Shown piece after piece: positions 55,304-64,000 of a stretch of DNA of 64,000 bases. The stretch spans positions 109,912-173,911 of the forward strand of contig NZ_JAQOSO010000055.1 of the NCBI RefSeq assembly GCF_030068505.1, written 5' to 3'. The position numbers were made by a program, and so were the translations under genes. The DNA is from Roseofilum capinflatum BLCC-M114. GTDB lineage: Bacteria > Cyanobacteriota > Cyanobacteriia > Cyanobacteriales > Desertifilaceae. The notes under the pieces are model-generated. The model did no database searches. It saw only the letters and a program-made list of their open reading frames with translations, and was not told where the DNA came from. The first letter of the stretch is position 1, and every line of letters starts with the position of its first letter.

Positions 55304-57448
55304 CTACACCGACCAATCCTCAATTCGCCATTGGCCGTCTTGACGAATTAACTGATACTGAACTTGAATTTCATCGCTATAAGAAGCACCCCGATCCACT
55401 GCACCATTACGATAAAACTCTACCGATTCATTCACCGTCGCATCAACTGTTGCCCGATCTTCGTCATCCGGATTCACCGTGACTTCATTAATCGTCACTT
55501 GATGCTCATACTCACCATAGAAATTATCTTGCTGATCTTGCGTTGCCCGTTGTCTTTGTCTACTCAAAGCCGGATCGACCAAAATTGAGGACAACTGATC
55601 CACTTCATGATTAGATCCAAAGGCCTGAGCCTTCGTACTCAACCAAGTTTCAATCACCAGTTGTGCCCTCTCTTGAGTCAACGGCCCCGTATCTGCCGTT
55701 GCTTCAGGAGGCCCTTCCGGAATCTCTAGGGGCGGCTGATTGAGCATCAATTGTAACTGTTCCCCTTCCAAAGCTGGAGCATTTCTAAACAGGGAACCCA
55801 TCAGGCCGAACACTTGACCTATGAGCCAAATGACAATCCATAATCCCAGTAATCCACCTGCTCCTAATAAAACTAATCGTCCCCAATGGATAGAAGAACG
55901 TCCCGTTTTCCCAGTCCCTCGCCGACTTTTAACCCGTCCCCGACCTCCAGAACCTGGGCGCTGAGTAACCCTTTGACTTCTGGATGGGCTATTTTGGGGG
56001 CGATCGCCCACTCCAGCAGACTCAGAGCGGCTTAAGGTTGCCGTTGTCGTCATCGAACGTTCTACCGAACTCCCCGCCTTTTCCCGAAGCGAACTTGAGG
56101 GAGCCGCTTGAGCATCTTCCCCTTTCTCGATCGAAATCCCCCCCTGACTCTCCCGCTTGGGAGTCGCTTCCGGCTTAGATTGCACCACACTCCATTGATT
56201 CTTCTGGCTGTTCTCTAAAGGCAAAGCTTCTAAATACGCTTGTACCCGATCGTCAGCAAAATACTCTTTCAGGGTTTGCTGACAATCAGCCAAGTCCCGA
56301 AAATGGGGAAACACCTCTTCCTGTAACCAACGCTCACTATACAAACACAAACCCGGCAATAAATCGGGAGCGCCTTGGGAATTTTCCCGAATAAACGCTA
56401 ATTGTTCGTATTCCCGACTCAATTCTAGGGACTGGCTCGCTTCTTCCGTTTGTCCCAAGAGCAAACAGCACACCGCCTGTTCTAAATGCACATCCTGCCG
56501 AGACCCTAACCGCGTCAGCATTCGTTTAGCTCGGTTAATCAGGGACGGTTGTTTATAAGCAAATCCCCGCACCAATAGGGCATAAACCGCCAAATAAGTA
56601 GCCACAGCAGACGGGCGTTGGGCTTCGGTTTCAAATAGAGTTTGTTGTTCCAAGGAAGTCAGATAACTGCGTAACTGTTGCATAAAACGCAGAAAATCAT
56701 CAATATTCAGCCCTGACTGATCGTCTCCCGTCCCATCCAGCCCTCCCCGTTCTTGCAGCATATCCCGCAGCATCTGAATACCGTGGCGATGGGCAAGGGC
56801 ATCATCCGTTTTTTGGGACAACAATTCTAGAATGCGGTAGGGACGCAGTTTATATAAATCTGCTTGTACTTCTCCCCGTAGGCTGGGAAATACCCCTTCT
56901 TTCAACAGCAATTTTTCGCCCTTTTCTAGGGATAATGCCGCTTGTTCGTAGGTTCCCTGTTGCCATTGTTCTCGCCCCAACTCTAGACCTGCTAGGGCTA
57001 AGGTTAAGACCACATCAGCACGGGATAATTCAGGAATGGTATGGGTTGGCGTTTCTTCTTCCTCTTGGGCAGAGAGGGAATTCAGATACTCTTGTCCTAG
57101 ATTTAAGACTAGCTCATATTCACCTAACTCTAGAAGGATCAACAGTGCCCCTAGGGTTTGATGGTCTTCCACCTCCAGCGACGGTAGGGTTTCTTGAATC
57201 TGGGTCTCTTGTTCTCCGTGGCTGGGAAGAGAGTGAAACGTTTTTTGGTCGTAAGCGGTTTTGGCTTCCGGATTAGATAAAATGTTGTAGGCCTGATCGA
57301 GCAGGGATTTTCGAGAGGCGATCGCCGTTTCCGAATATTCCCGCCGAGGCAGTTGCATCATGCGATCGCCGTGGGCCTGTTGCAACTGTTCGGCAGTTGC
57401 CTGTAGTGGTACGCCTAAAATTCGGTAATAATCGAGCGGAATACGCAC
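55304..57448 (-). CDS. ftn2: cell division protein Ftn2/ZipN (ARC6 homologue)
   Basis: A membrane anchor that ties FtsZ and other division proteins together in cyanobacteria; ARC6 is the plastid form. The 714-residue product starts at GTG with the usual RIPLDYYRILGVP. It has an N-terminal J-like domain (~5-70, but HGD in place of the HPD that activates Hsp70), helical repeats (~95-400), a Ser/Arg-rich basic linker (~430-525), one transmembrane helix (~528-550) and a C-terminal ARC6-like/IMS domain (~595-714). It is a second division function in the window beside the min genes. Confidence 0.93.
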   Translation of the reverse strand: MRIPLDYYRILGVPLQATAEQLQQAHGDRMMQLPRREYSETAIASRKSLLDQAYNILSNPEAKTAYDQKTFHSLPSHGEQETQIQETLPSLEVEDHQTLGALLILLELGEYELVLNLGQEYLNSLSAQEEEETPTHTIPELSRADVVLTLALAGLELGREQWQQGTYEQAALSLEKGEKLLLKEGVFPSLRGEVQADLYKLRPYRILELLSQKTDDALAHRHGIQMLRDMLQERGGLDGTGDDQSGLNIDDFLRFMQQLRSYLTSLEQQTLFETEAQRPSAVATYLAVYALLVRGFAYKQPSLINRAKRMLTRLGSRQDVHLEQAVCCLLLGQTEEASQSLELSREYEQLAFIRENSQGAPDLLPGLCLYSERWLQEEVFPHFRDLADCQQTLKEYFADDRVQAYLEALPLENSQKNQWSVVQSKPEATPKRESQGGISIEKGEDAQAAPSSSLREKAGSSVERSMTTTATLSRSESAGVGDRPQNSPSRSQRVTQRPGSGGRGRVKSRRGTGKTGRSSIHWGRLVLLGAGGLLGLWIVIWLIGQVFGLMGSLFRNAPALEGEQLQLMLNQPPLEIPEGPPEATADTGPLTQERAQLVIETWLSTKAQAFGSNHEVDQLSSILVDPALSRQRQRATQDQQDNFYGEYEHQVTINEVTVNPDDEDRATVDATVNESVEFYRNGAVDRGASYSDEIQVQYQLIRQDGQWRIEDWSV

Positions 57449-57674
57449 AGTCTACTCCCTCAGCAGCAATGCTTACAGTTTAGGGTATGGAAAATCTGCC
57501 CCCCTTGTAACCCTTAGAATTATACTTCGCGCAACGATTCTTGTCTTGTCCTCCTTTAGATTTTTTCATCAAGTGTCCCCCTTCCCTCATGATTCCCCCC
57601 ATCTCCCCATTGACGTATACTGAGTCTTTGCACAACAATAACATCAGCTTGTAGTGGTAGTAAGGGACGCATTC

Positions 57675-58706
57675 ATGGCTCAAGAGAGGATCGTACCAGA
57701 ATTTGATTCGTCTTCAGTGCAACTCGGTCAAGAAGAAGGACTCAGATTGTATGAAGATATGGTACTAGGGCGGGTATTTGAAGATAAGTGTGCAGAAATG
57801 TACTACCGGGGCAAAATGTTCGGTTTTGTCCATCTGTATAACGGTCAGGAAGCGGTGGCTTCTGGCGTAATTAAATCTATGCGTCCAGATGAAGATTTTG
57901 TCTGTAGTACCTACCGAGATCATGTTCATGCCTTGAGTGCTGGAGTTCCTGCACGGGAGGTGATGGCTGAGTTGTTTGGGAAAGCGACGGGATGCTCGAA
58001 GGGTCGCGGTGGCTCCATGCATATGTTTTCGGCTGAACATAAACTGTTAGGCGGTTATGCATTTGTGGCTGAAGGTATCCCTGTGGCTACGGGTGCAGCG
58101 TTTCAGAGTAAGTATCGCCGGGAAACCATGGGAGATGAAAGTGCCGATCAGGTAACGGCTTGCTTTTTTGGGGATGGGGCTTGTAATAATGGCCAGTTTT
58201 TTGAATGTTTAAACATGGCGGCCTTGTGGAAGTTGCCGATTCTGTATGTGGTAGAAAATAATAAGTGGGCGATCGGAATGGCCCATGACCGAGCGACTTC
58301 AGTTCCCGAAATCTATAAAAAAGCCCATGCCTTTGGAATGCACGGGGTTGAGGTGGATGGAATGGATGTTTTAGCGGTGCGGGAAGTGGCCAAAGAGGCG
58401 ATCGCCCGTGCCAGAGCTGGAGAAGGCCCCACCGTCATTGAAGCCCTAACCTATCGGTTCCGAGGCCATTCCTTAGCTGACCCCGATGAACTGCGCTCTA
58501 AAGACGAGAAAGAGTTCTGGTTCCCCAGAGATCCGATCAAACGGTTTGCTAGTTATTTAACCAGTAAAGGATTGGCCACTGAGGCACAGTTAAAAGACAT
58601 CGATCGCAAAATTCAAGATGTGGTTGATGATTCGGTGAAATTCGCCCTCGAAAGTCCCGAACCCGATGCCAGTGAACTCTACAAATATGTGTTTGTAGAG
58701 GATTAA
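57675..58706 (+). CDS. pdhA: pyruvate dehydrogenase E1 component subunit alpha
   Basis: The thiamine-diphosphate subunit of the pyruvate dehydrogenase complex, decarboxylating pyruvate toward acetyl-CoA. The 343-residue product has the TPP motif [20 protein letters not shown]...VVENN, the GRGGSMHMF loop and the phosphorylation-loop-like [19 protein letters not shown] 57675 ([10 protein letters not shown]) is chosen; a GTG at 57654 adds seven codons. The E1 beta and E2 genes are not adjacent. Confidence 0.95.
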   Translation: MAQERIVPEFDSSSVQLGQEEGLRLYEDMVLGRVFEDKCAEMYYRGKMFGFVHLYNGQEAVASGVIKSMRPDEDFVCSTYRDHVHALSAGVPAREVMAELFGKATGCSKGRGGSMHMFSAEHKLLGGYAFVAEGIPVATGAAFQSKYRRETMGDESADQVTACFFGDGACNNGQFFECLNMAALWKLPILYVVENNKWAIGMAHDRATSVPEIYKKAHAFGMHGVEVDGMDVLAVREVAKEAIARARAGEGPTVIEALTYRFRGHSLADPDELRSKDEKEFWFPRDPIKRFASYLTSKGLATEAQLKDIDRKIQDVVDDSVKFALESPEPDASELYKYVFVED

Positions 58707-58737
58707 AACCCTCAATTAACACTAACTCTCTTACCCA

Positions 58738-58760
58738 ACAAGGGGCCCCGATCCCCTTGT
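58738..58760. terminator. hairpin between convergent pdhA and ndhF
   Basis: An 8-bp perfect stem ACAAGGGG/CCCCTTGT with loop CCCCGAT lies 32 bp after the pdhA stop. There is no T-run, so its strength is uncertain; it may serve both convergent genes. Confidence 0.4.
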
Positions 58761-58815
58761 CTGTCCTAACTCAGTCCATGAGATCGAGTTTTCAACTGTT
58801 AATTTCTAATTGATA

Positions 58816-60660
58816 TTAGGGATGAACATAGACAAACCAGCCCACTAGGGTAACGAGAATGCTCACACCTAACAAAATCGTGAGAACATAAAGTTGGGAT
58901 TGGCCGACGGAACTATACTTTAATCCCTCTCCACTAAACAGGGTCACCACCCCCACTAAATTGACAATGCCATCAACGATATATCGGTCAAACCAAGAGG
59001 TCAGTCGAGCCGATTGTTCTACCGCAAAGACAACGGTCATCCGATAGAGGCGATCGATATAAAAATCATAGGCTAACAGATCCTGGATCAATTTAACCGG
59101 TTTGAGAATTGACCGGGCTAAACTTCTCTGTAGGGGAATCTTTGCACCAATTCCACAGCCGACTATACCCGAAATAATTACTAGGAAAACAGTGGTTTTA
59201 TTTACATAATCCCAGTTAGGAATCAGCGATAATTGATGTAATAACCAGGGACAGATTAAGGTGATAATGATTAAACTCACCATGGGTACGGCCATGGGCC
59301 AGGCCACTTCAGGAGCGCGGCGGGTTTTTGGTTGGGTTTCTCCGGCAAACACGAGACGATAGACCCGTGTTAAATTCACGGCGCTCAGAGCATTCACCAG
59401 CAACAGAACCACCAGTAACCAAGGTTCGGTGTACCAAAAGTCATCTGCACCTAAGCGCAGGGCCCAAAAACCGCCCAGGGGTAAAATGCCCACTAAACCC
59501 GCACTACCCACCAGAAATGAAGTGGTAGTAACCGGCATTTTTGATTGGAGTCCCCCTAGCTCGGTTAAATCTTGGCTATTGGTGGTGAGGATAATTGAAC
59601 CCACACTCATAAACAATAAAGCTTTGGCGATCGCATGGGCAAACAGCAACATCAGAGCAAACCCTGTCCACTGAGTCCCCACCGCAATAAACACCAAGCC
59701 TAAATACGCGCTCGTACTGTGGGATAAGGCCCGTTTAATATCCACCTGCGCCAAAGCCACCAAAGACGCTCCAATCGCCGTTACAATCCCAATCACCACT
59801 AAAGTCGCCGAAGCCACTGGAGAGAGGGCCAAAATCGGTTGCAGCTTAATCAACACATAAGCGCCACAAGCCACCACCACCGAATTTCTCAAAATCGAAG
59901 CAGGGTTGGGCCCTTCCATGGCCTCATCTAGCCACAAATGTAGGGGAAATTGGGCGCATTTACCCGTTGGCCCCGCAATCAGGGCTAATCCTAGGGCAGT
60001 AGCAAACCCAGGGGATAATTGGGCAGTTTCTGCCCAGATATAGAGGCGATCGAAATCCAGAGTTCCAGCCGTCGTTCCCAAAGCCACTAACCCCATCAGC
60101 AACAAAATATCACCCACCCGCTTGGTTAAGAACGCATCTCTAGCCGCAGTCACCACCAAAGGCTGGGCATACCAAAACCCAACCAACAGATAAGTTGATA
60201 GGGTGAGCATTTCCAGCAAACCATAGGTCAGCAACAGAGAGTCACTCACAGCAATACCACTCATGGCCGCTTCAAAAAAGCCCATTAAGGCAAAAAATCG
60301 GGCCAAGGCCCAATCCTTTTCTAGATATCCCAGAGCATAGAGTTGGGCTAACAAGCTTAATCCCGTAATCAGGGACATTGCCCCTAAACTGACCGAAGAA
60401 AGGGTCAAGGTGAGGGAAAAATCAATATCCATCACCTTGAGCCAGTGAAAAACAATTAAATAGGGTTCTGTGTCCCAAACGAGATTAAAAACAATTAAGC
60501 CATGCCCTAGGGCCAAAACCGTCATCAGAAGGTTAAAGTAGGCGGCTGGCCTAGGCCCGGTACGACGCACCATCCGAGTTGACCAAGGCAAAGTAAGGAT
60601 GGCTCCGACTAAACCATAGAATGGAATACACCAACTGGTTTCTAGGAAATATTCAGACAT
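58816..60660 (-). CDS. NDH-1 proton-pumping subunit NdhF, CO2-uptake type (NdhF3/F4-like)
   Basis: A 614-residue membrane subunit of the NuoL/NdhF antiporter-like family with ~14-16 helices. The conserved discontinuous helix and channel region is around LTKRVGDILLLMG, PTGKCAQFPLHLWLDEAMEGPNPASILRNS and ALSHSTSAYLGLVF. Its length is below that of respiratory NdhF1 and fits NdhF3/NdhF4 of the NDH-1MS CO2-uptake complexes. The location, divergent from the carboxysome operon, supports an inorganic-carbon role. The ndhD and cup partners are absent here. F3 versus F4 cannot be decided. Confidence 0.8.
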   Translation of the reverse strand: MSEYFLETSWCIPFYGLVGAILTLPWSTRMVRRTGPRPAAYFNLLMTVLALGHGLIVFNLVWDTEPYLIVFHWLKVMDIDFSLTLTLSSVSLGAMSLITGLSLLAQLYALGYLEKDWALARFFALMGFFEAAMSGIAVSDSLLLTYGLLEMLTLSTYLLVGFWYAQPLVVTAARDAFLTKRVGDILLLMGLVALGTTAGTLDFDRLYIWAETAQLSPGFATALGLALIAGPTGKCAQFPLHLWLDEAMEGPNPASILRNSVVVACGAYVLIKLQPILALSPVASATLVVIGIVTAIGASLVALAQVDIKRALSHSTSAYLGLVFIAVGTQWTGFALMLLFAHAIAKALLFMSVGSIILTTNSQDLTELGGLQSKMPVTTTSFLVGSAGLVGILPLGGFWALRLGADDFWYTEPWLLVVLLLVNALSAVNLTRVYRLVFAGETQPKTRRAPEVAWPMAVPMVSLIIITLICPWLLHQLSLIPNWDYVNKTTVFLVIISGIVGCGIGAKIPLQRSLARSILKPVKLIQDLLAYDFYIDRLYRMTVVFAVEQSARLTSWFDRYIVDGIVNLVGVVTLFSGEGLKYSSVGQSQLYVLTILLGVSILVTLVGWFVYVHP

Positions 60661-61117
60661 AAATGAGTTAATGGGCTAATCTGCTGTATTTTAAGAATTC
60701 AGTTAAAGTTTTAAGCTTAGTTTCTGGACAGTTTAAGACTCTCGATCTTCCCCTTGCTGAATGATTCGGCAATGATCCCCATCCTTAGCCTACCCTAAAA
60801 TGGACTCTATCTCCTGAATAGAGCCGATGGCGATCGCCTCTCTCCCCTCCCCCACTCCCTTAAGTATATTTACATATCTTATTGACCTCATGAGTCGATG
60901 CGCCATTATATCTGAACTTTGTTAATAAAAAATTAATTTCTGTTAAGACATCACAAAAGTTAATTAATCAAATCAAGGGTTATTATGATTAATTCTATTG
61001 CCAGGAGAGTCATGCTTCCCATATCCTTAATAGAGAAGCAAAAAAAACTATTTTGCAAACTAGGAAATTTGGGTGTCCTAGTGCTATCTTTCGCTTTTTC
61101 AGATCAGGAGATTAACA
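60661..61117. promoter_or_regulatory. divergent regulatory region ndhF / ccmK2
   Basis: A 457-bp gap that must hold promoters for both carbon-concentration genes. The ccmK2-proximal half (60860-60980) is AT-rich (TTGTTAATAAAAAATTAATT) and a clear Shine-Dalgarno (CAGGAG) precedes the ccmK2 ATG. A 64-codon frame at 60985-61179 overlaps ccmK2 and is not credible. No unambiguous LysR site could be called. Confidence 0.45.
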
Positions 61118-61429
61118 ATGCCCATAGCCGTTGGAATGGTAGAAACCCTAGGCTTTCCTGCCGTCGTCGAAGCTGCTGACGCGATGGTAAAAGCTGCCCG
61201 TGTGACTCTGGTCGGGTATGAAAAAATTGGTAGTGGTCGGGTAACCGTCATTATTCGAGGAGATGTGTCCGAAGTCCAAGCTTCAGTTGCTGCCGGGATT
61301 GAATCCGCCAAGCGGGTTGATGGTGGTGAAGTGTTATCGACTCACATCATTGCCAGACCCCATGAGAACCTAGAGTACGTTCTGCCCATTCGTTACACCG
61401 AAGCAGTGGATCAGTTCCGAAACTACTAG
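61118..61429 (+). CDS. ccmK2: carboxysome shell protein CcmK2
   Basis: The 103-residue single BMC domain forms hexamers that tile the beta-carboxysome facets. The sequence [20 protein letters not shown], the pore-loop region [15 protein letters not shown] and the [16 protein letters not shown] block are typical. The short C-terminus (EAVDQFRNY) and first position identify K2 rather than K1. It starts the ccm operon. Confidence 0.96.
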   Translation: MPIAVGMVETLGFPAVVEAADAMVKAARVTLVGYEKIGSGRVTVIIRGDVSEVQASVAAGIESAKRVDGGEVLSTHIIARPHENLEYVLPIRYTEAVDQFRNY

Positions 61430-61533
61430 CACCCTTGAAATGTAGCATTGGGGGAGGTTGAGTCGATCATCATCACTCAACTTCATCCTCAAGCCGATCC
61501 ACCTTCCTTGAACACTTTAGGAGTCTTGAATCA

Positions 61534-61875
61534 ATGTCAATTGCAGTGGGAATGGTAGAAACCTTGGGGTTTCCTGCCGTAGTAGAAGCAGCCGACGCAA
61601 TGGTAAAAGCCGCTCGCGTCACCCTCGTCGGCTATGAAAAAATTGGTAGTGGTCGAGTCACGGTCATTGTCAGAGGTGACGTATCAGAAGTTCAAGCTTC
61701 AGTTGCGGCTGGAGTCGATAACATCAAGCGAGTCAATGGGGGTAGAGTTCTGTCCACCCATATTATTGCTCGTCCCCATGAAAATCTGGAGTACGTTCTA
61801 CCCATTCGTTACACCGAAGATGTACAGCAATTTGCGGAAAGTACCAATGCCATTCGGTCGTCTAATCGTCCGTAA
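61534..61875 (+). CDS. ccmK1: carboxysome shell protein CcmK1
   Basis: The 113-residue BMC-domain shell protein is nearly identical to CcmK2 over residues 1-90 but has a longer C-terminal tail ([14 protein letters not shown]), which marks CcmK1. A TTTAGGAG ribosome site lies before the ATG. 104 bp separate it from ccmK2. K1 and K2 can mix in the shell. Confidence 0.95.
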   Translation: MSIAVGMVETLGFPAVVEAADAMVKAARVTLVGYEKIGSGRVTVIVRGDVSEVQASVAAGVDNIKRVNGGRVLSTHIIARPHENLEYVLPIRYTEDVQQFAESTNAIRSSNRP

Positions 61876-61898
61876 TGGCAGAATAAAACGATACATTC

Positions 61899-62201
61899 AT
61901 GCAAATTGCTAAAGTTTGTGGCACAGTCGTTAGCACCCAAAAAGATCCGAGTCTTAGAGGGTCAAAATTTCTGCTGTTGCAGTTGATAGATGAGCAAGGC
62001 CGTCTTCTGCCTGAATATGAGGTAGCCGCAGATCCAAGCGTGGGAGCTGGATTAGATGAATGGGTGTTGGTGAGTCGTGGCAGTGCGGCTCGCCAAGTTG
62101 AAGGAACCCAAAACCGCCCTGTAGATGCTACGGTTGTCGGAATTATTGACACGGTAACCGTAAGGAACTCCCGCATCTATAGCAAAAAAGATACCTATTA
62201 A
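61899..62201 (+). CDS. ccmL: carboxysome vertex protein CcmL
   Basis: The 100-residue EutN/CcmL-type BMV protein forms pentamers that close the vertices of the icosahedral shell. MQIAKVCGTVVSTQKDPSLRG, the LLQLIDEQGRLLP segment and VDATVVGIIDTV are characteristic. It starts 23 bp after ccmK1 and is followed by a 160-bp gap before ccmM. Confidence 0.95.
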   Translation: MQIAKVCGTVVSTQKDPSLRGSKFLLLQLIDEQGRLLPEYEVAADPSVGAGLDEWVLVSRGSAARQVEGTQNRPVDATVVGIIDTVTVRNSRIYSKKDTY

Positions 62202-62361
62202 TCTTCAGTCCTCAAGGGTCAGGGTTGGTCGAGGGCGGTATGCAATGTTCTATCTCCATTCAATCCATCAAAACCCTTGTGAGGTCGGAGACCATCCTAA
62301 ACTCGACCCATGAACCCCATGACACTAGAGACAAAACTCTCGCTATAGGAGGAAAATTATT

Positions 62362-64000
62362 ATGGTTGTGCGTAGCCATACAGGGAGCAGTGCGGCTCCC
62401 CCCACCCCTTGGTCAAAAGACTTAGCGGAACCGAAAGTTAATAGTAGTGCCTATGTCCACGCCTTCTCGAATTTAATTGGTGATGTCCAAATTGGAGCCA
62501 ATGTCTTAGTCGCTCCCGGAACATCCATCCGGGCAGACGAGGGCGCTCCGTTCTATATTGGCGATCACACCAATGTACAAGATGGTGTAGTGATCCATGG
62601 TCTTGAAGAAGGCCGAGTGGTTGGGGATGATGGGCAAAAATACTCCGTATGGATTGGTAATCATTCTTCTATTACCCACATGGCTCTGATCCATGGGCCA
62701 GCCTATGTGGGAGATAATTGTTTTATTGGTTTCCGCTCTACAGTATTCAATGCCAGAATCGGCAATGGCTGCATCGTCATGATGCACGCTCTGATCCAAG
62801 ATGTAGAAATTCCCCCCGGAAAATATGTTCCTTCTGGATCAATTATTACCAATCAACAGCAGGCCGATCGCCTGCCAGATGTGCAAAAAAATGACGTGGC
62901 CTTTGCCAGCCACGTGGTCGGCGTTAATGATGCCCTCAGAGTCGGCTACCGATGTGCCGACAATATCGAATGTATTACGCCCATTCGCGATGAATCGGGC
63001 CACTCATCGGGCAACTCTAGTAGTAATGGTCAAGTACAAAGCAATATGACAGCTCTTAATTCAGAAACCGTAAACCAAATTCAAAATTTACTCGCCCAAG
63101 GCTATAAAATCGGGGCAGAGTATGCCGATCAGCGCCGTTTCCGCACTAGCTCTTGGAAGAGCTGCCCTGTGATTGATTCGCGCGATACGAGAGCCGTCTT
63201 ATCGGCGGTTGAATCTTGTATGGCGGCCCATGCGGGTGAGTATGTGCGCTTAATTGGTATCGATACCCAAGCCAAACGGCGCGTCCTAGAAACCATCATT
63301 CAAAGACCCGGCGATCAAGCGGTGACCCCAAGTGCCAGCGCTCCAGCCCCCTCTAGAGTAGCTCCAAGCCATCAAAATGGCTCCTCCTCCAATGGTGCAG
63401 GAATGGGCGCTGACTTGGCTTCACAAGTGAAACAATTGGTCAATCAAGGCTACAGAATTACGACTGAACATGCCGATAAACGACGCTTTCGCACCAGTTC
63501 CTGGCTAACTGGGACTCCGATTAGTGGAACCAGCCCTACAGCCGTTTTGAATGGCATTGAATCTGTATTGAAAGATTATGAGGGGGAATATGTACGCTTG
63601 ATTGCCGTTGACCCCAATGCCAAACGCCGGGTTTTAGAAGAAATTATTCAGCGACCAGAGGGTAGGGTGGCTCCGAGCAGTAATGGTGCGTCCAGTATTG
63701 CCAGTCCTTCGGCTCCAGCTCCTCGTGCCAGTCGTCCGGCGGCGGTCGGTTCTGGAAAATTGAGTGCCGAGGCGATCGAACAAGTGCGGGCTTTGTTGGC
63801 CCAGGGCTACAAGATTGGCACAGAACATGCGGATAAACGGCGCTATAAAACGGGATCTTGGAAGAGCTGTTCTCCGATTGACTCCAACCGTGAATCGGAA
63901 GTGGTTGCTGCTTTAGAAGCTTGCCTCGCCGAACATGAAGGGGAGTATGTACGGATGTTGGGCATTGACCCGAAAGTTAGACGGCGCATGGCTGAATCGG
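62362..64000 (+). CDS. ccmM: carboxysome assembly protein CcmM, 5' part (runs off the window)
   Basis: A Rubisco-gathering scaffold of the beta-carboxysome; the frame is open to the window edge. Residues 1-~210 are a gamma-carbonic anhydrase domain with zinc histidines H79, H106 and H111 and the redox pair C198/C204, matching positions in active CcmM. Rubisco small-subunit-like domains follow: SSUL1 (~229-316, disulfide pair C268/C286), SSUL2 (~350-435, no cysteines) and SSUL3 (~467 on, with C in KSCSPID and EACLAEH). AGGAGG precedes the ATG at 62362. ATG 63046 (residue 229) is a candidate internal start for the short form, but has no clear ribosome site. Confidence 0.95.
   Translation, partial: MVVRSHTGSSAAPPTPWSKDLAEPKVNSSAYVHAFSNLIGDVQIGANVLVAPGTSIRADEGAPFYIGDHTNVQDGVVIHGLEEGRVVGDDGQKYSVWIGNHSSITHMALIHGPAYVGDNCFIGFRSTVFNARIGNGCIVMMHALIQDVEIPPGKYVPSGSIITNQQQADRLPDVQKNDVAFASHVVGVNDALRVGYRCADNIECITPIRDESGHSSGNSSSNGQVQSNMTALNSETVNQIQNLLAQGYKIGAEYADQRRFRTSSWKSCPVIDSRDTRAVLSAVESCMAAHAGEYVRLIGIDTQAKRRVLETIIQRPGDQAVTPSASAPAPSRVAPSHQNGSSSNGAGMGADLASQVKQLVNQGYRITTEHADKRRFRTSSWLTGTPISGTSPTAVLNGIESVLKDYEGEYVRLIAVDPNAKRRVLEEIIQRPEGRVAPSSNGASSIASPSAPAPRASRPAAVGSGKLSAEAIEQVRALLAQGYKIGTEHADKRRYKTGSWKSCSPIDSNRESEVVAALEACLAEHEGEYVRMLGIDPKVRRRMAES

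Noticed and set aside
60985-61179. 64-codon ORF upstream of ccmK2
   Set aside because: It overlaps the ccmK2 start in another frame and lies in the promoter region; no sign of a real protein.

Overview
The window is cyanobacterial chromosomal DNA. The evidence is a beta-carboxysome operon (ccmK2-ccmK1-ccmL-ccmM), a Kai clock locus, a CO2-uptake type NdhF, CrhR/RimO, Ftn2/ARC6, a PEP-CTERM protein and many GCGATCGC (HIP1) octamers. Gene style and the abundant short dispersed repeats fit a filamentous, Oscillatoriales-like species, but genus cannot be decided from the sequence alone. No prophage and no CRISPR array were seen. LAYOUT: 1-4.7 kb holds a proline-rich lipoprotein, a MORN-repeat secreted protein and a phosphate module (DUF47 plus Pit permease). 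4.7-9.4 kb holds a C-terminal processing protease, a YdcF-like protein, tRNA-Thr(TGT), an Rre1/Ycf29-type response regulator, a 2Fe-2S thioredoxin-like ferredoxin and minE. 9.4-14.5 kb is the min locus, split by a foreign-looking three-gene cassette (sulfotransferase, DUF3326 protein, methyltransferase). 14.5-33.2 kb holds two sensor kinases, a Ca2+/H+ exchanger, hemB, a CoaBC-like flavoprotein, an M61 peptidase, a Crp-type regulator, the rimO-crhR pair, small membrane proteins, an RTX protein and a Kai cluster. 33.5-40.7 kb is one 2389-residue secreted-type protein ending in a CHAT protease. 40.8-42.9 kb is an Abi-like/HicBA/phosphoesterase cassette. 43-52 kb holds purL, a dead IS110 copy, a HEAT-repeat protein, an EthD gene plus its broken paralogue, a DUF3611 (TIC21-like) protein, a PadR regulator and a PEP-CTERM protein. 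52.9-58.7 kb holds accD, prepilin peptidase, ftn2/arc6 and pdhA. 58.8-64 kb is a carbon-concentration locus: NdhF3/F4-like subunit divergent from ccmK2K1LM, with ccmM running off the end. MAIN POINTS: (1) The cassette inside minC-minD-minE is bracketed by two copies of minC. One copy is intact; the other is collapsed to a 33-codon open frame. Both carry an identical 36-bp 3' flank exactly 3200 bp apart. (2) The clock operon is not the standard kaiABC. Its first gene is a receiver-domain/KaiA-C-terminus chimera, so the operon is a KaiA3-KaiB3-KaiC3 type oscillator. (3) A two-partner-secretion (FHA) passenger is fused to a CHAT cysteine protease with no transporter gene beside it. (4) Families of small palindromes and heptamer repeats sit at gene ends and supply stop codons and probable terminators. 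All identifications are from reading the translations; no database search was run.
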